From: Bryobacteraceae bacterium
Lineage (GTDB): Bacteria; Acidobacteriota; Terriglobia; Bryobacterales; Bryobacteraceae
Length of the DNA stretch: 64,000 bases
Direction: 5' to 3'
Assembly (NCBI GenBank): GCA_025928545.1
Contig: JAICJH010000009.1
Coordinates: 62,001-126,000, forward strand
This document shows positions 43,004 to 52,353 of the stretch, piece after piece. The position numbers and the translations under genes were made by a program. The notes beneath the pieces were generated by a model. The model did not search any database, was not told the DNA's origin, and saw only the letters and a list, made by a program, of their open reading frames with translations. How positions within the stretch are numbered: position 1 is the stretch's first letter; every line of letters begins with the position of its first letter.

Positions 43004-44605
43004 TTACTGGAAGACGACCGGTTGGTTTATCTGCGCCGTATTCTCAAATACAAAGCCCAGATCAACTCCGGGAATAGTGAGCGCCGCCGGCAATGTCTGC
43101 AGCGAGACACTGATACTGCCATTCGGCGAACTTCCGGACGCTGGCGGCATCGCCAGCAGAACCGAGGGTGGAATCGTGAAAGTTCCCGGCGCGGCCGGCA
43201 CCTGGCACTCAAAGGTCATGCTGACGTTCGAGGGTATCGGCTGGCCATTTACAAAAATCGGATTGCCCCCCGCGAACCCGACGATATCGACGAAGCTGTT
43301 GCTGTCTCCACCCGCCCAATTGATCTTCAGCCCCGACGACCTGGACACGGTGCTCACCGTGGAATTGGTCCAGGCGAAAGCAGGCGGACCGTTGAACGAA
43401 AGCGAAAACGCGCCGACATCCTTGCCCCCGCTGCCGTTTGAAGCCGTGTAAGTTCCCGTCGTAAGTCCCGTGAGATTACCTTGGAAAACGCCCGGCAGCG
43501 CCAGTGGCATCGAAACAGCGGCGCCTGAAGGAGGCGTCAACGTCATCGCGGTACCCGCATCCAGTCCGGTAGATGGTGGCGGACCATCATTGCCACCACC
43601 GTTTGAATTGCCGATCTGCATTGTCGTGACGCAGTTTCCGAGCGATACCGTGCCAAAAACATTGACTCCGGAAAATTGCGCGGGGGTGAATTTCAGAAAA
43701 AAGCCGAGCGCCTGTTTCTTGTCACCGTCCAGATTGATGGCTCCGACGCTGATACTGCCTTTCGCCGCAACTATACCGGCTGCAGTGCTCGGGAATGAGT
43801 TCACGTCCGTACACGCACCCCCACCGGCTGCGATGGGAATCGTCGTCCCGTTGCTGACCCGCGCCGGCGTAGTGTCGGATTGAACGACCAGCGAAACGTA
43901 GCAGCCGGAAAGCCCAGCCGGAATTGTAAAGTTGATCTGATTCAGCCCGATCCCGCCTGAGATGCCTGCGTAGGTGACCGCCGCTTCAATCCCTCCGACG
44001 AATACGTGCACCTTCGGAAAGGTTCCCTTAGTCGCATAGTTGTTGTCGCTGTCGGTAGCTCCCAGCCCTGTGCCCCAGATTGTGTAGGTGTTGTTCGGTA
44101 TCGCGGAGTTCGTGCTGGTAATAACTTTATAGTTCGCGTCCGTCACGACTGCGGCGCCTCCGCCGCTCTGGTTAACGGTGGAGATCCCGAAATTGCTGTC
44201 TACTACCCTCACGCTGAAAGTATTTCCGACCGTACCGTTATACGTCACCTGCATTGTGGCAAACACGCCGTTCACAGTCACAGGAAAATTCGATGGCATC
44301 ACCGCCACAATCTGCGTATTCAATACATAGAGGATGGGCACGTTGACGGCTGTACCACCTGGCGGCGTCACCTTGATAGTGACCCCGCCCAGGGTCGTGC
44401 CCAGAGGCAACGTCGGTGCCTGGAGCAGCGTCGTCGGCCCCATATCCGTGCCGTAAAGCACGAAAAGCTGGCCCTGCGCGATGCCGAAATTGGGCAAGCC
44501 TGGCAGAATGTTACTGGCCGGATTCTGAATGGAAGTGATAACGGGTGGTGCCGCATTCAGGCACGCAACTCCGAGTAATACAGGGAGCAAGCGGAAAAAT
44601 CTCAT
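43004..44605 (-). CDS. Exported protein with TIGR03437-type/IPT domains
   Basis: 533 residues with signal peptide MRFFRLLPVLLGVACLNA. Residues about 20-245 form a TIGR03437-like Ig module: SIQNPASNILPGLPNFGIAQ, FVLYGTDMGP, IWGTGLGATDSDNN and LNQINFTIPAGLSGCYVSLV. The C-terminal half (about 265-533) has Gly/Ser/Thr-rich beta structure, with two Cys (GACTDV, GNCVTT) and no recognised domain. It is probably secreted or surface-exposed. The start of the bifunctional nuclease gene follows 75 bp further on the same strand. The function is unknown. Confidence 0.83.
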   Translation of the reverse strand: MRFFRLLPVLLGVACLNAAPPVITSIQNPASNILPGLPNFGIAQGQLFVLYGTDMGPTTLLQAPTLPLGTTLGGVTIKVTPPGGTAVNVPILYVLNTQIVAVMPSNFPVTVNGVFATMQVTYNGTVGNTFSVRVVDSNFGISTVNQSGGGAAVVTDANYKVITSTNSAIPNNTYTIWGTGLGATDSDNNYATKGTFPKVHVFVGGIEAAVTYAGISGGIGLNQINFTIPAGLSGCYVSLVVQSDTTPARVSNGTTIPIAAGGGACTDVNSFPSTAAGIVAAKGSISVGAINLDGDKKQALGFFLKFTPAQFSGVNVFGTVSLGNCVTTMQIGNSNGGGNDGPPPSTGLDAGTAMTLTPPSGAAVSMPLALPGVFQGNLTGLTTGTYTASNGSGGKDVGAFSLSFNGPPAFAWTNSTVSTVSRSSGLKINWAGGDSNSFVDIVGFAGGNPIFVNGQPIPSNVSMTFECQVPAAPGTFTIPPSVLLAMPPASGSSPNGSISVSLQTLPAALTIPGVDLGFVFENTAQINQPVVFQ

Positions 44606-44651
44606 TTGTCCGTTATATTACCATCGCGCCACCTGAAAGGTTAGCTTCCGC

Positions 44652-45959
44652 TCAGTGGATAATCTCGCCAGTCAGCGAATTCGGACCCGCCCGCATCACA
44701 CGCACACGCACATATTTGCCAAGCAGGTCTGGCATCCCCGAAGTAAAGCTCAGCGTACGATTGCGGGTCGTCCTCCCTACCCACTGACCCGTCGATTCAT
44801 ACCAGCTCTCCACCAGAAGTTCTTCTTCCTCACCGAGCAGTTCCGCGTTCTGCCGCATCTGAATCGCCCGCTGACGCTCCTGCACAATCGTGAGCCTGCG
44901 CGTCTTCTCTTCCTCCGTGATCTGATCCCCCAACTCAAGCGCAGCCGTATTCGGACGTCGCGAATACTTAAAGCTGAAAATCGAGTCGTACTTCACTTCT
45001 TCCAGCAGATCCAGCGTTTCTTCGAAATCCCGCTCGGTTTCGCCCGGGAAACCGACAATAATATCGGAAGTCATCGCGATGGGGCGTTTCGCCTCGCGCA
45101 TCCACTGAATGCGCTCCATATACTGCTCGCGCGTATACAGCCGCTGCATGGCCTCAAGCACGCGCGACGATCCCGACTGCACCGGCAGATGCACGTGGTT
45201 GCACAAATTCGCATTCCCCTCGATCGCATCAATGATCGGCTTCACAAAATCCCGCGGATGCGATGTTGTGAACCGAACACGCCGGATTCCCGGAACCCTG
45301 CCCACCTGATCCAGCAGCGTCGCGAAATCCCAGCCCGCGGGCGACGGATCCCGATAGCTGTTGACGTTCTGTCCCAGCAACTGGATCTCGGTATATCCCA
45401 GCCCCGCCAGCCGTGTCGCTTCCTCAATCACGCTCGCCCCGGTGCGGCTGCGTTCCGGGCCCCGCGTAAACGGAACCACGCAATACGCGCAACTCTTGTC
45501 GCAGCCCTCGATAACGGTGATCCACCCGCGATGCGGATTATCCCGCCGCGTGAACGGAGTGTCGAAGGTCAACTCTGTATCAAGGCTTAGCCCTGTAACG
45601 CGGCGATTGCCCTTTTCCAGCTGCACCAGCATTTCCGGCAGCTTCGTATAGCTCGCCGACCCGGCCACCAGACTCACGTGCGGCGCACGTTCGAAAATCT
45701 TCTCGCCTTCCTGCTGCGCCACGCAGCCAATCACGGCGACCACTTTTCCCTTCCCGCTGTTCTTGAAATGCTGAAGCCGGTTGAAAACTTTCTGTTCCGC
45801 CTTGTCGCGGATCGAGCAGGTGTTAAAAAATATGTAGTTCGCCTGGTCGGGAGATTCCACCTGCGCGTAGCCCTCATGCACCAGCGTCCCCACAACCTTT
45901 TCAGAGTCGTGTGCATTCATCTGGCAGCCGAAAGTCTCGATGTAAAACGTCTTTTCCAC
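44652..45959 (-). CDS. miaB: tRNA-2-methylthio-N6-dimethylallyladenosine synthase MiaB
   Basis: Radical SAM methylthiotransferase acting on A37 of tRNAs. 435 residues from the GTG at 45959 (VEKTFYIETFGCQMNAHDSE). The N-terminal MTTase domain has cysteines in FGCQMN, FNTCSIRDKAE and VIGCVAQQEG for the auxiliary cluster. The radical SAM site is EGCDKSCAYCVVPFTRGPE (CxxxCxxC), and GQNVNSYRDPSPAG follows. The last 60 residues are a TRAM domain. A longer frame starts with TTG at 45992, but those residues do not fit the family. The FNTC and GCQMN phrases favour MiaB over RimO. Confidence 0.94.
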   Translation of the reverse strand: MEKTFYIETFGCQMNAHDSEKVVGTLVHEGYAQVESPDQANYIFFNTCSIRDKAEQKVFNRLQHFKNSGKGKVVAVIGCVAQQEGEKIFERAPHVSLVAGSASYTKLPEMLVQLEKGNRRVTGLSLDTELTFDTPFTRRDNPHRGWITVIEGCDKSCAYCVVPFTRGPERSRTGASVIEEATRLAGLGYTEIQLLGQNVNSYRDPSPAGWDFATLLDQVGRVPGIRRVRFTTSHPRDFVKPIIDAIEGNANLCNHVHLPVQSGSSRVLEAMQRLYTREQYMERIQWMREAKRPIAMTSDIIVGFPGETERDFEETLDLLEEVKYDSIFSFKYSRRPNTAALELGDQITEEEKTRRLTIVQERQRAIQMRQNAELLGEEEELLVESWYESTGQWVGRTTRNRTLSFTSGMPDLLGKYVRVRVMRAGPNSLTGEIIH

Positions 45960-46044
45960 TTCATCTATTGTAGCGGCCGCGTCAATCCACAAACTTGTGA
46001 AAGCCCTTCCCTTACCGCATGACCGGTGTTATTTTTGAAGTACC

Positions 46045-46707
46045 TTGCAGACACGCCCCTTCTTAACGGAACTCGCGGACCTGCAGACACGCCTGCTCGA
46101 AATGGGCGGCCTTGTCGAATCCGCCATCTCCACCAGCTTGTTATGGCTCGTCGAAGGGCGCCAGCCACCCGCCCAGGAGATCTGGGATGTCGAGACCCGC
46201 ATCAACCAGCTCCACATCCAGATTGACGAAGTGGCGCTCAGATTGACGGCGCTGCACCAGCCGGTGGCGAGAGACCTCCGGTTCCTGACCGCCGCGATCA
46301 AGATCAACAGCGACCTCGAGCGCATGGGCGATCTGGTGGTCAACATAGCGGAACGGGCTTCTTCATTTCTTCAGAGCGCCCCGCCCCGACCCGAAATCGA
46401 TATTCCCCATATGTCGCGCCTGGTGCAGTCCATGGTGCGCCGCAGTCTCGATGCATTCGTTCAGCGCGACGAAGAAATGGCCCAGGCAGTCATCCTTGCC
46501 GACGACGAAGTCGATGAGCTCAAAGACGCCGTCTATCGCGAACTCCTGCAAAAGGCCGAGGAGGGCAAATATCCCGTCCGCGCCGCCTTTGACCTGATCT
46601 TCGTCGCCCACAATCTGGAACGCATGGCCGATCACGCCACGAATATCGCCGAAGACGTCCTCTTTCTCGTCAAAGGCATCGACGTTCGCCATCACCATCT
46701 CGCCTGA
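46045..46707 (+). CDS. phoU: Phosphate signalling protein PhoU (first copy)
   Basis: 220 residues, two PhoU three-helix repeats. Metal-binding signatures: RDLRFLTAAIKINSDLERMGDL (given here in two pieces: RDLRFLTAAI, KINSDLERMGDL) and later NLERMADHATNIAEDVLF. PhoU links the Pst transporter to the PhoR kinase and prevents Pho-regulon expression when phosphate is plentiful. It starts with TTG at 46045. Its C-terminal GIDVRH phrase is shared with the second PhoU at 52.4 kb, so the two are paralogues. It stands before the porin gene, separated by 113 bp with a candidate Pho box. Confidence 0.92.
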   Translation: MQTRPFLTELADLQTRLLEMGGLVESAISTSLLWLVEGRQPPAQEIWDVETRINQLHIQIDEVALRLTALHQPVARDLRFLTAAIKINSDLERMGDLVVNIAERASSFLQSAPPRPEIDIPHMSRLVQSMVRRSLDAFVQRDEEMAQAVILADDEVDELKDAVYRELLQKAEEGKYPVRAAFDLIFVAHNLERMADHATNIAEDVLFLVKGIDVRHHHLA

Positions 46708-46716
46708 CAGTCGAAC

Positions 46717-46773
46717 TTGTAACAAACTGTTCACCGTTTCGTCATCGTTTCTACCCCTGAAAATTCCTATACT
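46717..46773 (+). promoter_or_regulatory. Candidate Pho box and -10 element before the porin gene
   Basis: Tandem 11-bp units can be read at 46728-46749 (CTGTTCACCGT, TTCGTCATCGT), with a weaker unit upstream (TTGTAACAAAC, 46717-46727). The spacing is that of PhoB boxes (CTGTCAT-like repeats at 11 bp). A -10 like TATACT is at 46768-46773, 18 bp further. PhoB promoters lack a good -35, as here. The match to the consensus is partial and not tested. Confidence 0.45.
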
Positions 46774-46820
46774 TAGCTTGAAGCAGAGCTAAAGCGCACG
46801 AATAACAGGAGACAGAAAGA

Positions 46821-48509
46821 ATGATTTCAGGAAAACGATGGTTGTGCCGCGCCGTTGTAGCCGTAGTCGCCGCCGGAGTTCTGGCGGTTGCCGCCGACAA
46901 CACGGACGCCACGCAACCCACGGACATCGCCGCTCTTAGAGCGATGATCGCCGCGCAGCAGAGGCAGCTCGACGCCCTGCAACAGGCGCTCGACAATCAG
47001 CAGCGACTGCTGGATAAGACCCTGGCCGCCAACGCGGCAACACAGGAAAAGACGGCGCCGCCAAACCGCGGTCAGGTCGCGAGCATCGCGCCCATTTTCC
47101 CGGCCGCCGCCCAGGCAACTCTCGCCGCGATTCCGGCCATCCCGGTTCCGCAGGCCACCCCGGCAGCCGCGGCCAACACCAACCCCTGCGAGGCGCCGGC
47201 CGATACGAAAGTTCCGGCTTATCTCCGCATCGGTGACACCTGCGTGATTCCGGTCGGTTTTATGGATCTCACCAGCGTGTGGCGCAGTAAAGATCTCGGC
47301 TCCAGCATCGGCACCAACTTCGCCAGTATCCCCTACAACAACACACTGGCCGGCCGCCTGAGCGAATTCCACTTCAGCCCGCAGAATTCCCGCCTCGGCT
47401 TCCGTGCCGATGGCAACTGGAAGGGCGCCCACTTCATCGCTTATAACGAATTCGATTTCAACGGCACCAGTGGCAGCAACAACCTTTCCGTAACCAGCGG
47501 CTCCTTTGTGCCGCGCATCCGCCTCTTCTGGGTCGATGTCCGAAAAGGCAATCTCGAAATTATGGCCGGACAAAGCTGGAGCATGCTGACCCCCAACCGC
47601 AAAGGCATCTCGGCTCTCCCCGGCGATCTCTTTTACTCGCAGGTAATCGATCTGAACTACCTCACCGGTCTCACATGGACTCGCCAGCCCGGCGTGCGCA
47701 TCCTATTCCATCCGAACAAACAAGTGACCTTCGGCATCGCGGCTGAAAACCCGGAACAGTACATCGGCGGCTCGGCTGGCGGCGGTTCCATCACTCTGCC
47801 CGCTGCGCTCGCGTCATTCAGCGGCGGTGAGTTCTCGAACAACACCAACACGCAGGCAGTCCCCAACTATGCGCCGGATTTTATCGCCAAAGTCGCGCTC
47901 GATCCCAACAGCAAGCTCCACTTCGAAGTTGCCGGCATCCAGCGTACCTTCCGCAGCTTCAACCAGGCCACCAACACTTACTTCAAGACATCCGGGGCCG
48001 GCGTATCGGCCAATGCAATGCTCGGCATCACCAATAACTTCCGCCTCACCACCACTAACTTCTGGAGCGATGGCGGCGGCCGTTACCTCTTCGGTCAGGC
48101 TCCCGACGTCGTGATTCGCTCCGACGGCAGCATCAGCCCGGTCCACTCCGGTGGCTTCACGGAAGGTTTTGAATCAACCATGAAGAACACGCTGCTCTAC
48201 GGCTACTGGGGCGGCACTTACATCGGACGGAATACGGCGCTCGATGCCAACGGCACCGGCCTGATCGGCTACGGCTACAGGGGTTCCTCCAACGCCCAGA
48301 ACCGCATGATTCAGGAAATCACCATTGGCTTCAACCAAACCATGTGGAAGAACGCCCGCTACGGCGCCATCAACTTCATGGGCCAGTACATGTACGAAAC
48401 CCGGTCGCCCTGGTACTTCGCGGGCGGAGCGGGCGGCAAAGGGACGCAGAACAGCACAGTCTTCTTCAACCTGCGCTACACCTTGCCCGGCGGCATGCCC
48501 TCGTTCTGA
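46821..48509 (+). CDS. Outer-membrane porin with N-terminal coiled coil, probable phosphate porin
   Basis: 562 residues with signal peptide (MISGKRWLCRAVVAVVAAGV). Residues about 35-75 form a Gln/Leu-rich coiled coil (AAQQRQLDALQQALDNQQRL), then an Ala/Pro-rich linker. From about 140 a beta-barrel of DcaP/OprO type shows amphipathic strands and phrases such as FHFSPQNSRLGFRADGNW and GQSWSMLTPNR, ending in STVFFNLRYTLPGGMPSF. The C-terminal Phe fits outer-membrane proteins. It is the first gene of the phosphate run and has a Pho-box-like promoter, so phosphate or polyphosphate uptake is the likely job. Confidence 0.85.
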   Translation: MISGKRWLCRAVVAVVAAGVLAVAADNTDATQPTDIAALRAMIAAQQRQLDALQQALDNQQRLLDKTLAANAATQEKTAPPNRGQVASIAPIFPAAAQATLAAIPAIPVPQATPAAAANTNPCEAPADTKVPAYLRIGDTCVIPVGFMDLTSVWRSKDLGSSIGTNFASIPYNNTLAGRLSEFHFSPQNSRLGFRADGNWKGAHFIAYNEFDFNGTSGSNNLSVTSGSFVPRIRLFWVDVRKGNLEIMAGQSWSMLTPNRKGISALPGDLFYSQVIDLNYLTGLTWTRQPGVRILFHPNKQVTFGIAAENPEQYIGGSAGGGSITLPAALASFSGGEFSNNTNTQAVPNYAPDFIAKVALDPNSKLHFEVAGIQRTFRSFNQATNTYFKTSGAGVSANAMLGITNNFRLTTTNFWSDGGGRYLFGQAPDVVIRSDGSISPVHSGGFTEGFESTMKNTLLYGYWGGTYIGRNTALDANGTGLIGYGYRGSSNAQNRMIQEITIGFNQTMWKNARYGAINFMGQYMYETRSPWYFAGGAGGKGTQNSTVFFNLRYTLPGGMPSF

Positions 48510-48626
48510 CCCTGACAACGCAACGTAACGAAAAACGAATTGTAACGAGATTGAAACACTGGGGTGGCACACTGCAATCGGGTGCCACCCCTTTCCTGAA
48601 TACGACAAAAAGGGGATTACACACAA
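48510..48626 (+). promoter_or_regulatory. Leader of pstS with hairpin and TTGTAAC motif
   Basis: The 117-bp gap contains repeated AACG phrases (48516-48548) and TTGTAACGAGATTG at 48540-48553; TTGTAAC also occurs in the Pho-box-like region before the porin (46717-46723). A hairpin follows: GGGGTGGCAC (48561-48570) pairs with GTGCCACCCC (48582-48591), then TTTCC. It may terminate porin transcripts partially, so that pstS is reached by read-through or by its own promoter. Confidence 0.45.
48561..48594 (+). terminator. Hairpin with short T-run between porin and pstS
   Basis: A 10-bp perfect stem (48561-48570 with 48582-48591), an 11-nt loop and TTT directly after. It probably works as a weak terminator or attenuator and sets the ratio between the porin and the Pst transporter. 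Confidence 0.6.
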
Positions 48627-49649
48627 ATGAAAAGAATCATTCATCCGGCGGCGCTGCTGCCTCTGTTGTTCGCGGGCATCGTAAGCCTCGCCCACGCGGC
48701 CGATACCATCAACGCTTCCGGAGCCACTTTCCCGGCCGTGATCTACCAGAAGTGGTTTGAAATCTATAAGGCGAAGACCAGCGTCCAGGTGAACTATCAA
48801 CCCGTTGGCTCCGGCGCCGGCATCAAAGCCCTGACTGAAGGCACGGTAGACTTCGCCGCCTCCGACGTTCCCATGACTGACGCCCAGCTGGGCGGCGTCA
48901 AAATCAAACCTCTCCACTTCCCCACCGTTCTGGGCGCGGTCGTGATGACCTACAACATCCCCGGCTTCACAGGCGAGCTCAATCTGAGCGGCGACACCAT
49001 CGCCGGCATCTACATGGGCGCCATTACGAAGTGGAACGATGCGAAAATCAAGGCCGATAACCCGAAGGCGAATCTTCCCGCAAAGGACAATGACATCGTC
49101 GTCGTGCGCCGCTCCGACAGCAGCGGCACATCGTTCATCTTTACCGATTACCTCTCCAAAGCCAGCGCCGACTGGAAAAGCAAAGTTGGAGCGGCAGCAT
49201 CCGTGCAGTGGCCTGTCGGTCTTGGCGGAAATGGAAACGCAGGTGTCGCCGGCCTGGTCAAACAGACTCCCGGCGCCATCGGCTACGTGGAGCTGATTTA
49301 TGCGGTTCAGCAGAAAATGGGCTTCGCCAACGTAAAAAACACCGCGGGTAAATTCATCAAGCCCAGCTTCGAAGGCGTCACCGCCGCAGCCGCCGCCATG
49401 AAGGAAATGCCGGAAGACTTCCGCGTGTCGATCACCAACGGCCCCGGCGACGCAACCTATCCGATCTCCAGCTTCACCTGGATGCTGATCCCGTCGCAGA
49501 TCGCCAACGGAGCTAAAAAGAAAGCCATCACGGACTTCCTGAACTGGATGTTGACAGACGGCCAGAAAGAAGCGCAGGGACTCAGCTATGCGCCTCTGCC
49601 CGCCGCAGTAGTAGCCAAAGAAAAGAAGCAGATCGCGCTTATCAAATAA
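48627..49649 (+). CDS. pstS: Phosphate ABC transporter substrate-binding protein PstS
   Basis: 340 residues with signal peptide (MKRIIHPAALLPLLFAGIVSLAHA). The phosphate-binding motifs are INASGATFPAVIYQKWF with GSGAGIKALTEGTVDFAASDVPM (given as two segments), and VVVRRSDSSGTSFIFTDYL. This is the usual two-lobe PstS fold and length. It binds phosphate in the periplasm and delivers it to PstCA. First gene of pstSCAB, 19 bp before pstC. Confidence 0.96.
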   Translation: MKRIIHPAALLPLLFAGIVSLAHAADTINASGATFPAVIYQKWFEIYKAKTSVQVNYQPVGSGAGIKALTEGTVDFAASDVPMTDAQLGGVKIKPLHFPTVLGAVVMTYNIPGFTGELNLSGDTIAGIYMGAITKWNDAKIKADNPKANLPAKDNDIVVVRRSDSSGTSFIFTDYLSKASADWKSKVGAAASVQWPVGLGGNGNAGVAGLVKQTPGAIGYVELIYAVQQKMGFANVKNTAGKFIKPSFEGVTAAAAAMKEMPEDFRVSITNGPGDATYPISSFTWMLIPSQIANGAKKKAITDFLNWMLTDGQKEAQGLSYAPLPAAVVAKEKKQIALIK

Positions 49650-49668
49650 ACGCCGTCAACCAAAACCC

Positions 49669-50649
49669 ATGGCCTCCGCCGCCGCTGCGCAACCGGAATA
49701 CAACGACACACGCGTCACCGCGCTGTTCCGTCGTTTGCGCAATGGCGACGAGGTGGCCTGGCTCATCACGCTGCTGTTTGCCATCTCCGTCATCGTCATA
49801 ACCAGCTTGCTCGTAGCCGAATTGTGGTTTGGCAGCGCGGCATCCCGCGACAAATTCGGTCTGGGTTTTCTCACTTCAAAACTCTGGAACCCCGTCACAG
49901 AAGAATTTGGCGCTTATCCCTTTCTATACGGAACCGTCGTTACCTCCGGACTCGCCCTTCTCATATCGGTCCCGATCGGCGTTGGCGCCGCTGTCTTTTT
50001 ATCCGAACTCGCCGGCGGCAAATTGTCCGACGCGCTGACTTTCCTCGTCGAACTGCTCGCCTCGGTTCCGAGCGTCATCTATGGGCTACTCGCCATCTTC
50101 ACCATCGTCCCGATGATGCGGCAATACATCGGACCGGGCCTGAAATCGGTCCTGGGCTTCACGCCACTGTTCCAGGGGCCGGTCTACGGCGTCGGCTATC
50201 TCACCGCGGGCATCGTGCTCTCGATCATGATTCTCCCCTACATTATTTCTGTTTCGCGCGAAGCGCTGCTGGCCGTACCGCGCGAACAGCGCGAGGCCGC
50301 TCTGGCGTTGGGCGCAACCAAATGGGAATCCACCTGGCAGATCGTGGTGCCCTTCGCCCGACTCGGCATTATCGGCTCCATCTTCCTCGCCTTTTCACGC
50401 GCCCTCGGAGAAACCATGGCGGTGACGATGGTGATTGGCAATGATATGGCCGTTCACAAGTCCCTGCTGGCGCCCGGCAACACGATCGCAGCCCTGATCG
50501 CCAGCGAATTCAACGAAGCCATTGGCGCGGTCCATCCCGCCGCCCTCATCGAACTCGGCCTGGTTCTCTTCGTTCTCACTCTCCTCATCAATGGCTTGGC
50601 TCGACTCCTCATCCTGATCACCACCAGCAAAGGCTCGGCGAAAGCATGA
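49669..50649 (+). CDS. pstC: Phosphate ABC transporter permease PstC
   Basis: 326 residues with six membrane helices. Family phrases: FGAYPFLYGTVVTSGLALL, VPIGVGAAVFLSELA, LLASVPSVIYGLLAIF, and the EAA loop with REALLAVPREQREAALALGATKWES. It forms the transmembrane channel with PstA. Its stop overlaps the pstA start (ATGA at 50646-50649). Confidence 0.95.
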   Translation: MASAAAAQPEYNDTRVTALFRRLRNGDEVAWLITLLFAISVIVITSLLVAELWFGSAASRDKFGLGFLTSKLWNPVTEEFGAYPFLYGTVVTSGLALLISVPIGVGAAVFLSELAGGKLSDALTFLVELLASVPSVIYGLLAIFTIVPMMRQYIGPGLKSVLGFTPLFQGPVYGVGYLTAGIVLSIMILPYIISVSREALLAVPREQREAALALGATKWESTWQIVVPFARLGIIGSIFLAFSRALGETMAVTMVIGNDMAVHKSLLAPGNTIAALIASEFNEAIGAVHPAALIELGLVLFVLTLLINGLARLLILITTSKGSAKA

Positions 50650-51497
50650 CCGCGCGCAATCTCTACCGCAAATCGCTCAATAACGTGATGCTCACTCTGA
50701 CGGGCCTTTGTGCGCTGCTTGCTGTCTCCGTTTTGTTCGTGATTCTGGCGTATCTCATCTACAACGGCGGCAAATCGGTGGACCTCGCCTTCTTCACCCA
50801 ACTTCCAAAGAGCACTGGTGAAACAGGCGGTGGCATGGCGAACGCCATCGCTGGCAGCGCGGAAATCGTCGCCTTTGCATCGCTGATCGGTATTCCAATC
50901 GGCTTCTTCACGGGTATCTATCTTGCCGAATGGGGCGGCGCAACTTTCTCTTTCTTCGTTCGCTACATGGCGGATCTGCTGAACGGCGTCCCCTCCGTTG
51001 TCATCGGTATCTTCACCTGGGTAATTGTCGTGCGTCCGACACACACCAACTCGGCAATTGCCGGTGGCATCGCCCTCAGTCTTCTCCTGATTCCCATCGT
51101 CGCCAAAAGCACCGAGCAGTTCCTTCTCGAAGTGCCGCGCACGCTGCGCGAAGGTTCGCTTGCACTGGGCGCGTCGAAGTGGCGCACCGTAGCTTCCGTC
51201 GTAGTCCCCGCCGCCCGAAAAGGCATCATGACCGGCGCAATTCTAGGCGTCGCCCGAATCTCCGGCGAGACCGCTCCCCTGCTCTTCACCAGCCTGAACA
51301 ATCAGTTCTGGAGCACCGGCCTGCACGAGCCCACCGCATCTCTGCCCGTCATGATCTATTACCGCGCGATTTCCCCATTCGACGACTGGCACAGACAAGC
51401 CTGGGCCGCCGGACTGGTTCTGCTCTGTCTCGTGCTGGCCGCGAATATCGCCGCGCGCTGGATCATGTCCCGCGGCCATTCCGCGCCCAGAGGTTAA
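50646..51497 (+). CDS. pstA: Phosphate ABC transporter permease PstA
   Basis: 283 residues with about six membrane helices. Signatures: [53 protein letters not shown], and the EAA loop with [21 protein letters not shown]. It starts inside the pstC stop codon, so it is translationally coupled to pstC. The ATPase gene pstB follows. Confidence 0.95.
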   Translation: MTARNLYRKSLNNVMLTLTGLCALLAVSVLFVILAYLIYNGGKSVDLAFFTQLPKSTGETGGGMANAIAGSAEIVAFASLIGIPIGFFTGIYLAEWGGATFSFFVRYMADLLNGVPSVVIGIFTWVIVVRPTHTNSAIAGGIALSLLLIPIVAKSTEQFLLEVPRTLREGSLALGASKWRTVASVVVPAARKGIMTGAILGVARISGETAPLLFTSLNNQFWSTGLHEPTASLPVMIYYRAISPFDDWHRQAWAAGLVLLCLVLAANIAARWIMSRGHSAPRG

Positions 51498-51541
51498 CCT
51501 TGAAGATAAGCACTACAACCCAACCGCCGAGCGTTCTGAAC

Positions 51542-52342
51542 ATGCCATCCCCCGAGACGGAAACGAAGGTGCCTGCGGTGCCGAATGTGCCGAATGTGCC
51601 AAAGATGAGGGCCTCCCACGTTCACTTCCACTACGGCTCGTTCAAAGCGCTGCACGATGTCTCTCTCGAATTCCCCGCCAACCAGGTCACTGCTCTCATC
51701 GGGCCATCCGGCTGCGGCAAGTCCACCTTTCTTCGCAGCCTCAACCGTATTCATGAAACCCTGCACGGCACGAAGATCGAAGGCGAGATCACGCTCGACG
51801 GAGAAGACGTCCTCAAAATGGACGTCACCAGTCTCCGCCGCCGTGTCGGCATGGTCTTCCAGCGCCCCAATCCCTTCCCCAAGTCGATCTTCGAAAATGT
51901 CGCCTATGGTGTTCGTGTCAATGGACTCGCTAGCAAGGCGGAATTACCCAACATCGTGGAAAAGAGTCTGCGGCGTGCGGCGCTCTGGGATGAAGTTCGC
52001 GATAAATTGAACGACTCCGCCCACGCGCTTTCCGGCGGCCAGCAACAACGGCTCTGCATTGCGCGCGGCCTGGCTGTCGATCCTGAGGTTCTCCTCCTCG
52101 ACGAACCCTGCTCGGCGCTCGATCCCATTGCCACCGCGAAAATCGAAGACCTCCTGGTCGGCCTCCGGGAACAGTGCACCATCGTCATCGTGACCCACAA
52201 CATGCAGCAGGCCGCTCGCGTCGCCGACAACACTGGCTTCTTCCTGCTTGGCCGGCTGATCGAACACGACCGCACCGACGTGATCTTCAAGAATCCGGCC
52301 AGAAAAGAAACCGAAGATTACATCACCGGACGGTTCGGTTAG
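51542..52342 (+). CDS. pstB: Phosphate ABC transporter ATP-binding protein PstB
   Basis: 266 residues. Walker [11 protein letters not shown]-loop region [19 protein letters not shown] (typical of PstB), signature [17 protein letters not shown], Walker [13 protein letters not shown], and switch His in [13 protein letters not shown]. The N-terminus carries a small imperfect repeat (VPNVPNVPK) before the domain. The ATG at 51542 is used; a TTG at 51500, seven bases after an AGAGG and three after the pstA stop, would add 14 residues and cannot be excluded. Confidence 0.95.
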   Translation: MPSPETETKVPAVPNVPNVPKMRASHVHFHYGSFKALHDVSLEFPANQVTALIGPSGCGKSTFLRSLNRIHETLHGTKIEGEITLDGEDVLKMDVTSLRRRVGMVFQRPNPFPKSIFENVAYGVRVNGLASKAELPNIVEKSLRRAALWDEVRDKLNDSAHALSGGQQQRLCIARGLAVDPEVLLLDEPCSALDPIATAKIEDLLVGLREQCTIVIVTHNMQQAARVADNTGFFLLGRLIEHDRTDVIFKNPARKETEDYITGRFG

Positions 52343-52353
52343 GAGGCAACGGC

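Noticed and set aside
42278-43441. A 387-codon plus-strand frame spanning the end of the STAND-like gene, the nuclease gene and part of the TIGR03437 gene
   Set aside because: It crosses three better-supported genes and has no family resemblance.
51575-51604. Tandem repeat in the start of pstB (VPNVPNVPK)
   Set aside because: Only about two units of nine bases in a hydrophilic tail; it is too short to be informative.
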